DNA from: Sphingobacteriaceae bacterium | GTDB taxonomy: Bacteria > Bacteroidota > Bacteroidia > Sphingobacteriales > Sphingobacteriaceae | Length of the DNA stretch: 64,000 bases | Direction: 5' to 3' | Assembly: GCA_017745075.1 (NCBI GenBank) | Contig: JAGIAD010000029.1 | Coordinates: forward strand, 744,001-808,000 | Shown here: piece after piece, positions 1-7,522 of the stretch | Layout: each line of letters begins with the position of its first letter | Position numbering within the stretch: position 1 is the stretch's first letter | Program-made: the position numbers and the translations under genes | Notes under the pieces: generated by a model | Seen by the model: only the letters and a program-made list of their open reading frames with translations | Told to the model about the DNA's origin: nothing | Database searches by the model: none

Positions 1-23
1 AGCGAAATTATAATAGACAAAAC

Positions 24-470
24 TTAGTCCACCAGAATAGCTTGTTCCGGTGTGTTGGTTTCGGGGTTTTTAGGTAAGGTAACCTTTAAAATTCCATCGG
101 CATAAGTTGCAGCAATCTGGTCGTTAAGTACTTTTCCGTTTAAAGCAAAGGCCCTTTCAAAAGCACCGTTGCTGTATTCGCGGCGACTAAATTTTTCGCT
201 TGGTGCTTCTTCGGCCGGCTTATAGGAAATGGTTAAAACATCATCTTTGGTTACCACTTTCAGATTTTCTTTAACCAGGGCGGGGGCATAGAGGTGAATA
301 ATGAAACTATTTTCGGTTTCTTCGATATTTACAGGAACGCGCCTGAAGCTACGGTTAAACATTTCGTAACCTTGTTTAAAACGGCCTCCAAAGTGGTGAC
401 CAAATCTGCCGCCCCTATGGCCGCAACCGTAATGCATTTTGCCTGAATGGCCGCTATGTTTGTTGTACAT
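24..470 (-). CDS. Small heat-shock protein, Hsp20/alpha-crystallin family
   Basis: Probable ATP-independent holdase chaperone that binds unfolding proteins in the cytoplasm. Of 148 residues, about 45-140 read as an alpha-crystallin domain: an N-terminal beta stretch (RVPVNIEETENSF), the middle VKENLKVVTKDDVLTI segment, and the typical A-x-x-x-n-G-x-L motif near the end (ATYADGILKVTLPK). Residues 1-35 are unusually rich in His and Gly (HSGHSG, CGHRGG, GHHFGG), which is not typical of Hsp20 and recalls metal-binding tails. It is the last gene of a minus-strand run of small genes, 56 bases after its upstream neighbour. The family call is firm; the meaning of the His-rich tail is open. Confidence 0.93.
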   Translation of the reverse strand: MYNKHSGHSGKMHYGCGHRGGRFGHHFGGRFKQGYEMFNRSFRRVPVNIEETENSFIIHLYAPALVKENLKVVTKDDVLTISYKPAEEAPSEKFSRREYSNGAFERAFALNGKVLNDQIAATYADGILKVTLPKNPETNTPEQAILVD

Positions 471-526
471 GTTTTTAAAATTTAATGGTTTGTAATAATT
501 AATTCGCTGGCCTTTATGGCCGGCAT

Positions 527-907
527 TTAACTGGCAACACCAAACTGTGCTTTGGGTATTCCCAGTAATTGGGTAATGATATTGGCATATGGATATGCAG
601 GAGAAAACACGGCGTAATCGAACTTCAACCCTCTGATCTGTACCACAATATCATCGATAAATTTCATCGGTTCCAGCAATGCACTGATGAGACCCGACTT
701 AGATTCGTCGCTTTTCTTTTGCTGAAAAACATCAAGACCTGCTTTGTAAGGCTTAAAATCGGCACCTATACCCTCAACAGGCTCCTGAAACTCATCAGAA
801 CTGAAAAAGGTAACCTCCTGCCCTTTATTAATCAGCTCGTTTGCCAGCCCTAAAATCGGACTTGCAGAACTGTCGTATGGATTAGCTAAAAAAAGTACGC
901 GCGACAT
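527..907 (-). CDS. Isolated N-terminal GT-B domain (MGT-like), possibly a gene remnant
   Basis: The 126-residue product starts with a nucleotide-fold segment (MSRVLFLANPYDSSASPILG, then LANELINKGQEVTFFSS) that resembles the acceptor-binding N-terminal half of macrolide/UDP-glycosyltransferases of the GT-B fold. Such enzymes are about 400 residues long, and the C-terminal nucleotide-sugar-binding half is absent: the frame stops after IPKAQFGVAS and only 56 bases separate it from hsp20. It is probably enzymatically inactive. It may be a truncated relic or a small stand-alone domain protein. It lies 6 bases downstream of the 79-residue gene, which suggests co-transcription. Family resemblance is from memory only. 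Confidence 0.55.
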   Translation of the reverse strand: MSRVLFLANPYDSSASPILGLANELINKGQEVTFFSSDEFQEPVEGIGADFKPYKAGLDVFQQKKSDESKSGLISALLEPMKFIDDIVVQIRGLKFDYAVFSPAYPYANIITQLLGIPKAQFGVAS

Positions 908-913
908 ATCAGT

Positions 914-1153
914 TTATTTTACGGGGATCATTCTTCCTGCACTTTCTTCCTTTAGGTCAAAAGTGCCTGTTGTGTTGTTCCTGTGGTGATTAAAAGCATG
1001 GCTTTTCTGTGCTGGCCCGCAATTATGCTCATGGTAGTACCTGTTTCTAAAATCCAGGCGATCGCGGTAACCGTTTTGAACGGCCAGTACATTTAAACTG
1101 TAAAAAGTTGCTCCGGCAGCCGCTAAGGCTAAAAATATTCTAAATGCTCTCAT
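914..1153 (-). CDS. Small exported or membrane-anchored hypothetical protein
   Basis: A 79-residue protein not recognised as a known family. The first 25 residues form a hydrophobic stretch (FRIFLALAAAGATFYSLNVLA) that could be a signal peptide or anchor. The rest is polar and His-rich (YYHEHN, HAFNHHRNN). It starts 7 bases after the stop of the upstream membrane protein gene and ends 6 bases before the GT-B-like gene, so the three are probably one operon. The His-rich composition is shared with the Hsp20 N-terminus and other proteins of this locus. Function unknown. Confidence 0.6.
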   Translation of the reverse strand: MRAFRIFLALAAAGATFYSLNVLAVQNGYRDRLDFRNRYYHEHNCGPAQKSHAFNHHRNNTTGTFDLKEESAGRMIPVK

Positions 1154-1160
1154 GGCTAAA

Positions 1161-1427
1161 TTAATTTACGTTTATACTGTTTGTTATGCCGTTACCCTGA
1201 ATGTCTGGACGGTACCATTGGCCATCAATTGGGGTAATCGGCTCAAAGTGATGAGGATAGTACCCGCCAAACCTTTGGTTGAAGTACCTGCGACGTTTAT
1301 AGGCAAACATCCTGAATACCATGCCGATGAGCATAACGATTAAAATAAATTTGAATATGAATGGAACGAAGAACACGGCTGCACCGAGTACGATTCCGAA
1401 TCCTATGGCTTTTAATATTTTTTTCAT
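1161..1427 (-). CDS. Small membrane protein, hypothetical
   Basis: An open frame extends upstream to 1577, but the better start is the ATG at 1427: it is preceded by AAGGAAAATCACC, a plausible ribosome binding site, and the protein then opens with MKKILKAIG and a hydrophobic span. The 88-residue product has one long membrane region at about residues 8-35 (GIVLGAAVFFVPFIFKFILI), then a basic stretch (AYKRRRYFNQRF) and an aromatic, His-containing tail (GGYYPHHFEP). Family not recognised. It is the first gene of the 88-79-126 residue operon on the minus strand. Confidence 0.6.
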   Translation of the reverse strand: MKKILKAIGFGIVLGAAVFFVPFIFKFILIVMLIGMVFRMFAYKRRRYFNQRFGGYYPHHFEPITPIDGQWYRPDIQGNGITNSINVN

Positions 1428-1679
1428 GGTGATTTTCCTTCTTTGATTAGGTAGACGGCAGAGAAAAGATTTTACTTTAATTTTTTTGAAATATTTTTTG
1501 AAGCTTTTTGGTAATCTCTCCAATATTAAAGTTCTCCGGACAGGCACCATTGACGCACACTTAAGAAATGTCGTCATTGCTAAGTGACCATGCTAGGCCC
1601 CTGAAAAAATAAGCATGACGTTTTTATACAGTGGTTAAATTAGTTTTAAATTTTTCCACTTGTAAAACTCAGGTGATCT

Positions 1680-1743
1680 CAGGTGGCTAAGGTGGTGATA
1701 AAAATAAACATTACGCTGTTTGATTTACCACCTAAGCCGCCTG
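1680..1743. repeat. Imperfect inverted repeat in intergenic DNA
   Basis: CAGGTGGCTAAGGTGGT at 1680-1696 is repeated in inverted, slightly diverged form as ACCACCTAAGCCGCCTG at 1727-1743, about 30 bases apart. It is followed by a short hairpin CATCTAAGTTTAGATG (1748-1763). No ORF is supported here. It looks like a dispersed palindromic element of the kind common in this phylum. Confidence 0.6.
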
Positions 1744-1819
1744 AAAACATCTAAGTTTAGATGTTCCTTTAGATGTCTTATGTAGTAAAAAATTACTGGT
1801 TTTCAACAATTTACATGAA

Positions 1820-1916
1820 CGTCATTGCGAGAAGGAACGACGAAGCAATCTCTCTTGCTAACGATCCTTGGTATACAGATTGCTTCGTCGGCTGAAAAAG
1901 CCTTCTCGCAAGGACG
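1820..1916. repeat. REP-like palindromic element
   Basis: CGTCATTGCGAGAAGG..CGACGAAGCAATCT at 1820-1851 faces AGATTGCTTCGTCGG..CCTTCTCGCAAGGACG at 1878-1916. The two arms are near-complementary and would form a long hairpin. The words GTCATTGCGAG and GAAGCAATCT are typical of REP-type repeats scattered in bacterial genomes. There is no RAYT-type transposase in the window. Confidence 0.7.
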
Positions 1917-1943
1917 ATTTCCTGAGGAGACCCAAAACAAAAA

Positions 1944-1960
1944 AGCCAGCTAAGCTGGCT
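1944..1960 (-). terminator. Intrinsic terminator after the 1972-2316 gene
   Basis: On the minus strand AGCCAGC-TTA-GCTGGCT is followed directly by TTTTTTG. It lies 11 bases past the stop of the small membrane protein gene. Confidence 0.8.
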
Positions 1961-1971
1961 CCAATTATTAT

Positions 1972-2316
1972 TTAATGTTGGTCGTGGCGACCCCAGCCGC
2001 CACAACGTCGTTTATATTCTTCTTTAAACTTTGCTCTTTCCTCCTCGTTCATGCTGTGCCATTTTTCACGCATGTTATGGGCCCTTTGGCGGAAAGCATG
2101 ACCACCGCCGCCCTTATTAAAATTACCAAACAGTATCCGGCACAGCACGAGCAGGCCAATTGCCTGCCAGAAATTAAGTCGCCCGGTATGGGCTACTTCA
2201 GGTAAAATCCAGTTCCACAAGTACATTACTACAAACCCCAATGCAGTGGCAATTAATGCGATCACGGGTAAAAAGAAAATGAATTTCTTGCCTTTACTAA
2301 ACTTTCTATTTCTCAT
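1972..2316 (-). CDS. Small membrane protein paired with an ECF sigma factor
   Basis: The ATG at 2316 (MRNRKFSKG) is preferred over an in-frame TTG three codons upstream; AGGAG sits immediately before it. The 114-residue product has two probable membrane helices, at about residues 11-35 and 50-66. A Gly/His-rich segment (KGGGGHAFRQRAHNMREKW) and a charged C-terminal tail ending in CGGWGRHDQH follow. The gene begins 11 bases after the sigma factor stop, so the two are almost certainly co-transcribed. A role as a membrane regulator or target of that sigma factor is inference; no classical anti-sigma zinc motif is visible. An intrinsic terminator follows. Confidence 0.65.
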   Translation of the reverse strand: MRNRKFSKGKKFIFFLPVIALIATALGFVVMYLWNWILPEVAHTGRLNFWQAIGLLVLCRILFGNFNKGGGGHAFRQRAHNMREKWHSMNEEERAKFKEEYKRRCGGWGRHDQH

Positions 2317-2327
2317 CTCCTGCAAAT

Positions 2328-2918
2328 TTAATAATTGATAAATTCCTGATATAAATTTTGTAAGCGGTTGCGCAAATGCTTCAATGCATAACCTTTTCTT
2401 GATATTAAAGTTTTGATGTTTTCGCCGGTTTCGTCGGCCAGCTCCTGAAAGGTACGTTCTTCAAGTTCGTTCTGTACAAACACATACCGCTGGTTTTCCG
2501 GCAGCTCTTCCAGCGCTAAAAAAAGCTGGTCCCAAAATAATTTTTTCAATCCCTCTTCTTCTGGCGAGTAAGATTCTGCCAACAGAATCTCCCTGAAATT
2601 AATTTCGCCATCCTCTCCTTCAAACGTAAAATCTTCGAGCCGTTCTTCTTTCTGTTTGCGGTATTTATCTGTTATTTTATTTCTTGCTACACGATATAAC
2701 CAGCCACTAATTTGCTCAATGGCGCCGGCTTCGGGCTGGTTGCTCAGCTGAAACCAAACATCCTGCAGAATATCTTCGGCATCCTCATCCGTATTCACCC
2801 GCCCACGGATGAAACTGAAGAGGCGTTTACCATAACTGGCAACTGTTGAAATGATATTTTGAGGGTCGTTTTTTGGCACTATTGATCTTTTGTAAACCAG
2901 TAAACGGATGAAAGCCAA
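2328..2918 (-). CDS. RNA polymerase sigma factor, ECF/sigma-70 family
   Basis: Directs RNA polymerase to a specific promoter set. Region 2 is seen at about residues 35-100 (VNTDEDAEDILQDVWFQLSN, then ISGWLYRVARNKITDKYRK) and region 4 at about 130-190 (LPENQRYVFVQNELEERTF, then GENIKTLISRKGYALKHLR). The outermost start is a TTG at 2918. A GTG at 2879 would give a start at PKNDPQN and a length closer to the family norm, so the start is uncertain. The downstream small membrane gene is the likely partner. It heads a minus-strand region of stress-type small proteins. Confidence 0.9.
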   Translation of the reverse strand: MAFIRLLVYKRSIVPKNDPQNIISTVASYGKRLFSFIRGRVNTDEDAEDILQDVWFQLSNQPEAGAIEQISGWLYRVARNKITDKYRKQKEERLEDFTFEGEDGEINFREILLAESYSPEEEGLKKLFWDQLFLALEELPENQRYVFVQNELEERTFQELADETGENIKTLISRKGYALKHLRNRLQNLYQEFINY

Positions 2919-3030
2919 TATTACTTTAAATTTCCTTTACTTTTTTTAGAAAGGCTAATATTTTGGAAATGAAGCGTGATGTTGGTCGGCTGAATGATAT
3001 ATAATTTTACAAATTGTTTTTAAACGAAAA

Positions 3031-3058
3031 GATTCAGGTCCCTTGCAGAACCTGAATC
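3031..3058 (-). terminator. Terminator after the DUF4197 gene
   Basis: GATTCAGGT and ACCTGAATC form a 9-base-pair stem with a 10-base loop. On the minus strand it is followed by TTTTCGTTT. It sits about 27 bases past the stop of the DUF4197 gene. Confidence 0.7.
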
Positions 3059-3084
3059 TCCTCTTTTTATAATATTATCCGGAC

Positions 3085-3846
3085 TTAGCTTTTTTTCTTA
3101 TCGGCGTAACCAAATACTTTTTGCAATAAGGTAGAACTTCTCGAACCCAGGTTATCCCTTATTTTCAGCTCTTCTTTCGCCACTTCGATAAACAGGCCAT
3201 CAATTGCTTTTTGGGTTACATATTCAGTTAGGTTGGTATTAACCGGTTTTACCAGTGGCAACCTGTTATATTGTGTAGTTAAATCGCTGTAATACTTGGT
3301 TGCATTCACTTTGTTTAAGCTGGTGCTTACAATGGGGCTGAACTTCTGTATCAATTGTGAAGTAGTTACGCGTTTAAAGTACTCGGTAGCTGCATCTTTA
3401 TTTCCTAAAAGAATATTGGTGGCATCAGTTAAGGTCATTTGTTTAATGGCCGAAATAAAAATGGGTTTAGCTTCTGTTGCAGCATCTTCGGCGGCACGGT
3501 TTAAGCTTACAATCACATTATCGCAAAGCTTGTTCAGGCCTATTCCACGTAGTGTTTTCTCTACCTTTTGCGCTTCGGGAGGCATCAGGATTTTTACAGC
3601 CAAATTGCCTAAAAACCCATCTTTAACCGAAAGCCTGTCGGCACCTGCAGAAACACCAATTTGCAGCGCTTCCTTAATCCCCTGTCCTATTTCAAAAGTA
3701 GATGGTGTGCCCGTAGCGGAAGTTGAAGTACCTTGCTTTTCGGTTACTTTTTTAAATATATCGCTCAGCTTAATCTGTGCACTAACATTTAGGCTTGCAA
3801 ATACCATTATGGTTAGTGATGCGGTTAAAATATTAATCTTTCTCAT
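3085..3846 (-). CDS. DUF4197 family exported protein
   Basis: The 253-residue product opens with a signal peptide of about 23 residues ending in NVSAQ. The body matches my recollection of DUF4197: an early GIKEALQIGV segment, the VKILMPPEAQKVEKTLRGIG motif, the AAEDAATEAKPIFISAIKQM segment, and repeated short Asp/Lys-rich helices to the end. The family is widespread in Gram-negative bacteria and has no established function. The gene stands alone, with a terminator behind it and a divergently oriented sigma gene ahead. Confidence 0.85.
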   Translation of the reverse strand: MRKINILTASLTIMVFASLNVSAQIKLSDIFKKVTEKQGTSTSATGTPSTFEIGQGIKEALQIGVSAGADRLSVKDGFLGNLAVKILMPPEAQKVEKTLRGIGLNKLCDNVIVSLNRAAEDAATEAKPIFISAIKQMTLTDATNILLGNKDAATEYFKRVTTSQLIQKFSPIVSTSLNKVNATKYYSDLTTQYNRLPLVKPVNTNLTEYVTQKAIDGLFIEVAKEELKIRDNLGSRSSTLLQKVFGYADKKKS

Positions 3847-4055
3847 TTTGTGTGTTTAATCATCCGTAGCAAAACAACTGCCATATTTTATATCAAATAT
3901 AAGCCTTTGTATAGGGCAACAATATAAAACCGCTTAAAAATATCGCGGGAAATATAAAATATTTGGCTGTTCTCTTCCTAAAAAATTAGTTTATGTCCTA
4001 TCACTCAGAAATATTTTTTATACTTGAAATATAATTCGAAATAGCTGCCATTTTC

Positions 4056-4634
4056 TTGAGATTTATAAAAAACACAGCTGGAAATTCCCAGCAAGATGAT
4101 GCAAAACTGATTGCCGGGTATAAAAACACAGGCGATTTAGATGCATTGGGCACGCTTTACAACAAATACATGCATTTGGTTTTCGGGGTTTGCTTAAACT
4201 ACTTCAAAGATGAAGAACAAAGCAAGGATGCGGTGATGCAGATTTTTGAAGAATTGGTAACCAAGCTGAAAATACATGAAGTACAGAACTTTAAAAGCTG
4301 GCTTCACGTTTTAACGCGGAACCATTGCTTAATGGCTTTAAGGAAATCGGCGAAGCAAAATAACGTTTCAATAGATGATACTTTTGTGGAAAACAGTGAG
4401 TTTGTGCATCTGGATATAGACAACACAAAAGAAACGCAGCTTACCATAATGGAAAAGTGTATGGAAACTTTGCCGGAAGAACAGCGAAAAAGCGTAGATT
4501 TATTTTATTTACAGGAAAAGTGCTATAAAGAGGTGGCCGATATTACGGGCTACGACATGCTAAAAGTTAAAAGTTACATCCAGAACGGTAAGCGGAATTT
4601 AAAGATTTGTATAGAGAAAAACAGTGGTGAATAA
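4056..4634 (+). CDS. ECF-type RNA polymerase sigma factor
   Basis: A 192-residue sigma factor. Region 2 is at about residues 25-95 (LGTLYNKYMHLVFGVCLNYF, then DEEQSKDAVMQIFEELV and SWLHVLTRNHCLMALRK); region 4 is at about 135-185 (LPEEQRKSVDLFYLQEKCY, then KVKSYIQNGKRNLKI). The only usable start in frame is TTG at 4056, because an in-frame stop lies 24 bases upstream and the next ATG is inside region 2. The stop overlaps the GTG start of the anti-sigma-like gene by 11 bases, so the two are translationally coupled. Confidence 0.9.
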   Translation: MRFIKNTAGNSQQDDAKLIAGYKNTGDLDALGTLYNKYMHLVFGVCLNYFKDEEQSKDAVMQIFEELVTKLKIHEVQNFKSWLHVLTRNHCLMALRKSAKQNNVSIDDTFVENSEFVHLDIDNTKETQLTIMEKCMETLPEEQRKSVDLFYLQEKCYKEVADITGYDMLKVKSYIQNGKRNLKICIEKNSGE

Positions 4635-5928
4635 CGATTGGTTAGATATTGATGTGCTGGAAGATTACCTCGATGGTAAGCTTGATGCTAAAGCTATGCA
4701 TTTTGTAGAAAGGCAGGCTTTGGAAGATCCTTTCGTTGCCGAAGCTTTGGAAGGCCTAAAAAAATCGCCAAAACGTAAACAGACCCTTTCTATTTTACAA
4801 AAACAGCTGTACGACCGCGTTTCGGAGAAACCGATCAAACGTAAGCTTTGGGGCATAACCACCCACAGGCTGAGCATTGCCGCTACGGCAACAGTTGCTT
4901 TTATTGCGGTAAGTATCCTGTTTTTTATGCGCGAAACCAACCGTAGAAATGCAGAAACCGCAGCACGCAAACAGAAAGGTGTAGTGGTTCATTTAGACAG
5001 CTCAACCGCTGTTGCCTCAACCCAGGTTAAAGAAGATACAACTGCACAGGCGAACACCAAATCTGCCCTGGTTGATAAGGCCATCGCAGATGCCAAAAAC
5101 AGTGATTTGGCCAGGAATACCAAAGCCCAAACAATTGTACAACCTGCTGAAAGGGAGATGCAGCCCCCCAAACCAGCTGAAGTTGCCAGTAATCCTGCCG
5201 CCATTAGGTTCAGGAGTGTAGAAGCTTATGCAAGCAAAGCAAAAGCTGCACACAGCACCTTAAAAGACAGCTCTTTAACTGCAGCGCCGGCATTCGGTTC
5301 AAGCAAAATTGCGTTTATTGGTAATGTGGTCGATCAAAGCAATGGTAAACCTATACCAGGGGCCGTTGTAAAATTAGCGGGCTCAAGAAATGTTACCGCA
5401 ACCGATGCTAAAGGATATTTTTATCTCCCTGCAGATAGTAATGCGAAAGACAAGGATTTACTGATTAACGCCATTGGCTTTAAAGAATTGCCTGTAGCTG
5501 GTCTGCAAGATCCTAATGCAATTAAAAATGCAATGAGCGGCACTAAATCACTAAACGAAATTGCGCTGATTACCGGATCGAACGGCCGCAAGAAAGAAAA
5601 TATACCTGCCCCTAAAATTACGCTTCGCGCCGAGCAGAACCTGGATGGAAAATCGGCTGAAGAAATTACCAAGCCTGTTCCGGTCTCTACCATCAACTAT
5701 AGCCAATATTTAGAGAATAACAATAAGCTTTATAATCCTAAAGGTCCTGAACAGTTTGTGATTCTGAGTTTCAAAGTTAAAAGCAATGGGCGGCCAACCA
5801 ACATCACCGTTATAAAATCGCTGAACAAAAAAGCTGATGCAGAGGCAAAAAGGTTGATTCAGGAAGGTCCAGATTGGGTACTCCCTAAAAACGGCAACAA
5901 CGTTGTTGAGCTGAGCGTTAAGTTTTAA
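4624..5928 (+). CDS. Anti-sigma-like membrane protein with carboxypeptidase-regulatory-like and TonB C-terminal domains
   Basis: A 434-residue protein starting at tandem GTG codons (4624/4627) inside the sigma gene. Residues 1-75 are a cytoplasmic segment (WLDIDVLEDYLDGKLDAKAM) like Bacteroidota anti-sigma factors. A single membrane helix follows at about 85-105 (LSIAATATVAFIAVSILFFM). After an Ala/Lys-rich periplasmic linker comes a CarboxypepD_reg-like domain at about 228-300 (GNVVDQSNGKPIPGAVVKL). The end, about 370-434, resembles a TonB C-terminal domain (ILSFKVKSNGRPTNITVIKS). The architecture suggests a sensor spanning the inner membrane that controls the upstream sigma factor; this is inferred from domain order and overlap. 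Confidence 0.8.
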   Translation: MVNNDWLDIDVLEDYLDGKLDAKAMHFVERQALEDPFVAEALEGLKKSPKRKQTLSILQKQLYDRVSEKPIKRKLWGITTHRLSIAATATVAFIAVSILFFMRETNRRNAETAARKQKGVVVHLDSSTAVASTQVKEDTTAQANTKSALVDKAIADAKNSDLARNTKAQTIVQPAEREMQPPKPAEVASNPAAIRFRSVEAYASKAKAAHSTLKDSSLTAAPAFGSSKIAFIGNVVDQSNGKPIPGAVVKLAGSRNVTATDAKGYFYLPADSNAKDKDLLINAIGFKELPVAGLQDPNAIKNAMSGTKSLNEIALITGSNGRKKENIPAPKITLRAEQNLDGKSAEEITKPVPVSTINYSQYLENNNKLYNPKGPEQFVILSFKVKSNGRPTNITVIKSLNKKADAEAKRLIQEGPDWVLPKNGNNVVELSVKF

Positions 5929-6451
5929 GTTTTCTTATCTGTAGTTTTAACTGCGAAGCATGTAACACTACTGTCATTCTGAACGAAGTGAAGAACCCGG
6001 AGGCTCTGCGAAGCAAATCTTTTATATGAATAAAAAGTACAGTTATAAAAGATCCTTGGTTGTACACCATTGACAGCCCTCCGTAGAAGAATCGTCTTTT
6101 CGACTGGAGCGTGCCGATTTTTAATCGGCAGCGGAATGGAGAATCACGAAGTGCTCAGCAAAGCTAAATCTATAGAGACAGATTTCTCGGCTACGTTGCA
6201 CTCCGCTCGAAATGACGACCTCAGAGAGGATGGTACCCATATTGATTTATACAGTAAATACCCCTCAAAATGCAATGGTGAACCATGTAAGTGCCCCGCG
6301 AAGCTAAATCTATCGGGGCAGATCTCTCCATTCCACTGCGTTACAGTCGAGATGACGCAACCCATGGTACCATTCTCCTAATGACCCCAGGCTTGGCGCT
6401 CTTTGCGAAAACTCCGAGTTCTTTGCGGTAAAAAAACATCAAACAAAAAAA
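5929..6451. repeat. Intergenic stretch made of REP-like palindromic repeats
   Basis: No gene is supported here. At least three diverged copies of a palindromic family are visible: 5970-6023 (GTCATTCTGAACGAAGTGAAG), 6091-6220 (from TTTTCGACTGGAGCG to CTCCGCTCGAAATGACG) and 6291-6358 (from GCCCCGCGAAGC to GTCGAGATGACG). The same words recur at 20.5, 37.0, 48.2 and 61.1 kb. A 103-residue plus-strand ORF across 6070-6381 merely reads through these repeats. Confidence 0.75.
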
Positions 6452-6471
6452 ACCAAGGCTAATGCCCTGGT
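6452..6471 (-). terminator. Terminator after the PiT transporter gene
   Basis: On the minus strand ACCAGGGC-ATTA-GCCTTGGT (one G-T pair) is followed by a run of eight T. It lies 29 bases past the stop of the transporter gene. Confidence 0.85.
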
Positions 6472-6499
6472 CTTTTGCTTATATTAAAGGATTTTATTT

Positions 6500-7510
6500 T
6501 TACTTTAAGTAATAAATAGCAGCGTAAATAATGGCAGCTAATGTAGCCGACACCGGAATGGTTAAAATCCATGCCCAGATTAAGTTGATGGTTACGCCCC
6601 AACGTACAGCTGATACACTTTTAACAACCCCAACCCCAACAATAGAGCCGGTAATGGTGTGCGTAGTAGAAACCGGGATACCAAAATGTTCGGTAATACC
6701 CAGGGTTACCGCACCTGCACCTTCAGCAGCAACACCTTCGAGCGCAGTTACCTTGGTAATTTTCGATCCCATGGTTTTAACAATTTTCCAACCACCGCTC
6801 ATGGTGCCTAATGATATGGCCGAATAACAGGCAATTGGCACCCAGGCTGGCATAGCTTCGAAATCGGGAATTACTTTCGAGGCAATTAAAGCCGTTGCAA
6901 TAATACCCATTACCTTTTGTGCATCGTTACCCCCGTGGAAGAAACTTAGGGCTGCAGATGAAATAAGCTGTAAGCGTTTAAACCATTTTTCGGCAGTTGC
7001 TGGTTTGGCATAACGGCAGATATTGATAATGATAAGTGTTAATACCACCGAAATTACCATACCAATAATTGGCGCCAGAACAATAAACGACACAATTTTA
7101 ATTACATATTGCATGTTTACGGCATCAAGCGGACTTGCACCGGTAAGTAAAGCATGGGTCATTCCGGCTCCGGCAAAACCTCCAATTAAGGTGTGCGATG
7201 AGCTGGAAGGGATACCGTACCACCAGGTTAACAGGTTCCAGATGATGGCGGCCAGTAAACCGGCAAAAATTACATGCAATGTAATGTAGTTTTCAATAAC
7301 CGTTTTAGCAACTGTATTGGCCACTTTGTGGTCGGTAAAATAAAAGTAAGCCGCGAAATTGAACAACGCAGCCCACAGAACAGCCTGAAAAGGCGTAAGT
7401 ACTTTTGTAGAAACAATGGTTGCAATCGAGTTGGCGGCATCGTGGAAACCGTTAATATAATCGAAAGCAATAGCCAGAATTACAACAACAACCAGTAAGG
7501 TAGTTACCAT
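6500..7510 (-). CDS. pit: Inorganic phosphate transporter, PiT family
   Basis: A 336-residue inner-membrane permease that takes up phosphate, by family knowledge as a metal-phosphate complex driven by proton or sodium symport. The two inverted PiT signatures are present: GFHDAANSIAT near residue 21 and FFHGGNDAQKVMGI near 190. About ten hydrophobic segments surround them, and the later SVSTTHTITGSIVG motif matches the earlier SSSHTLIGGFAGAG. The gene starts 12 bases after the DUF47 gene, the usual Pit-accessory order. A Pho-box-like repeat precedes the operon, so induction under phosphate starvation is likely. Confidence 0.95.
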   Translation of the reverse strand: MVTTLLVVVVILAIAFDYINGFHDAANSIATIVSTKVLTPFQAVLWAALFNFAAYFYFTDHKVANTVAKTVIENYITLHVIFAGLLAAIIWNLLTWWYGIPSSSSHTLIGGFAGAGMTHALLTGASPLDAVNMQYVIKIVSFIVLAPIIGMVISVVLTLIIINICRYAKPATAEKWFKRLQLISSAALSFFHGGNDAQKVMGIIATALIASKVIPDFEAMPAWVPIACYSAISLGTMSGGWKIVKTMGSKITKVTALEGVAAEGAGAVTLGITEHFGIPVSTTHTITGSIVGVGVVKSVSAVRWGVTINLIWAWILTIPVSATLAAIIYAAIYYLK

Positions 7511-7522
7511 GTTTGTTTTTTA

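Noticed and set aside
3296..3859. 187-residue plus-strand ORF opposite the DUF4197 gene
   Set aside because: The minus-strand frame has a signal peptide and family motifs; the plus frame has neither.
6070..6381. 103-residue plus-strand ORF in the gap before the PiT gene
   Set aside because: It reads through three palindromic repeats and its product has no protein-like pattern.
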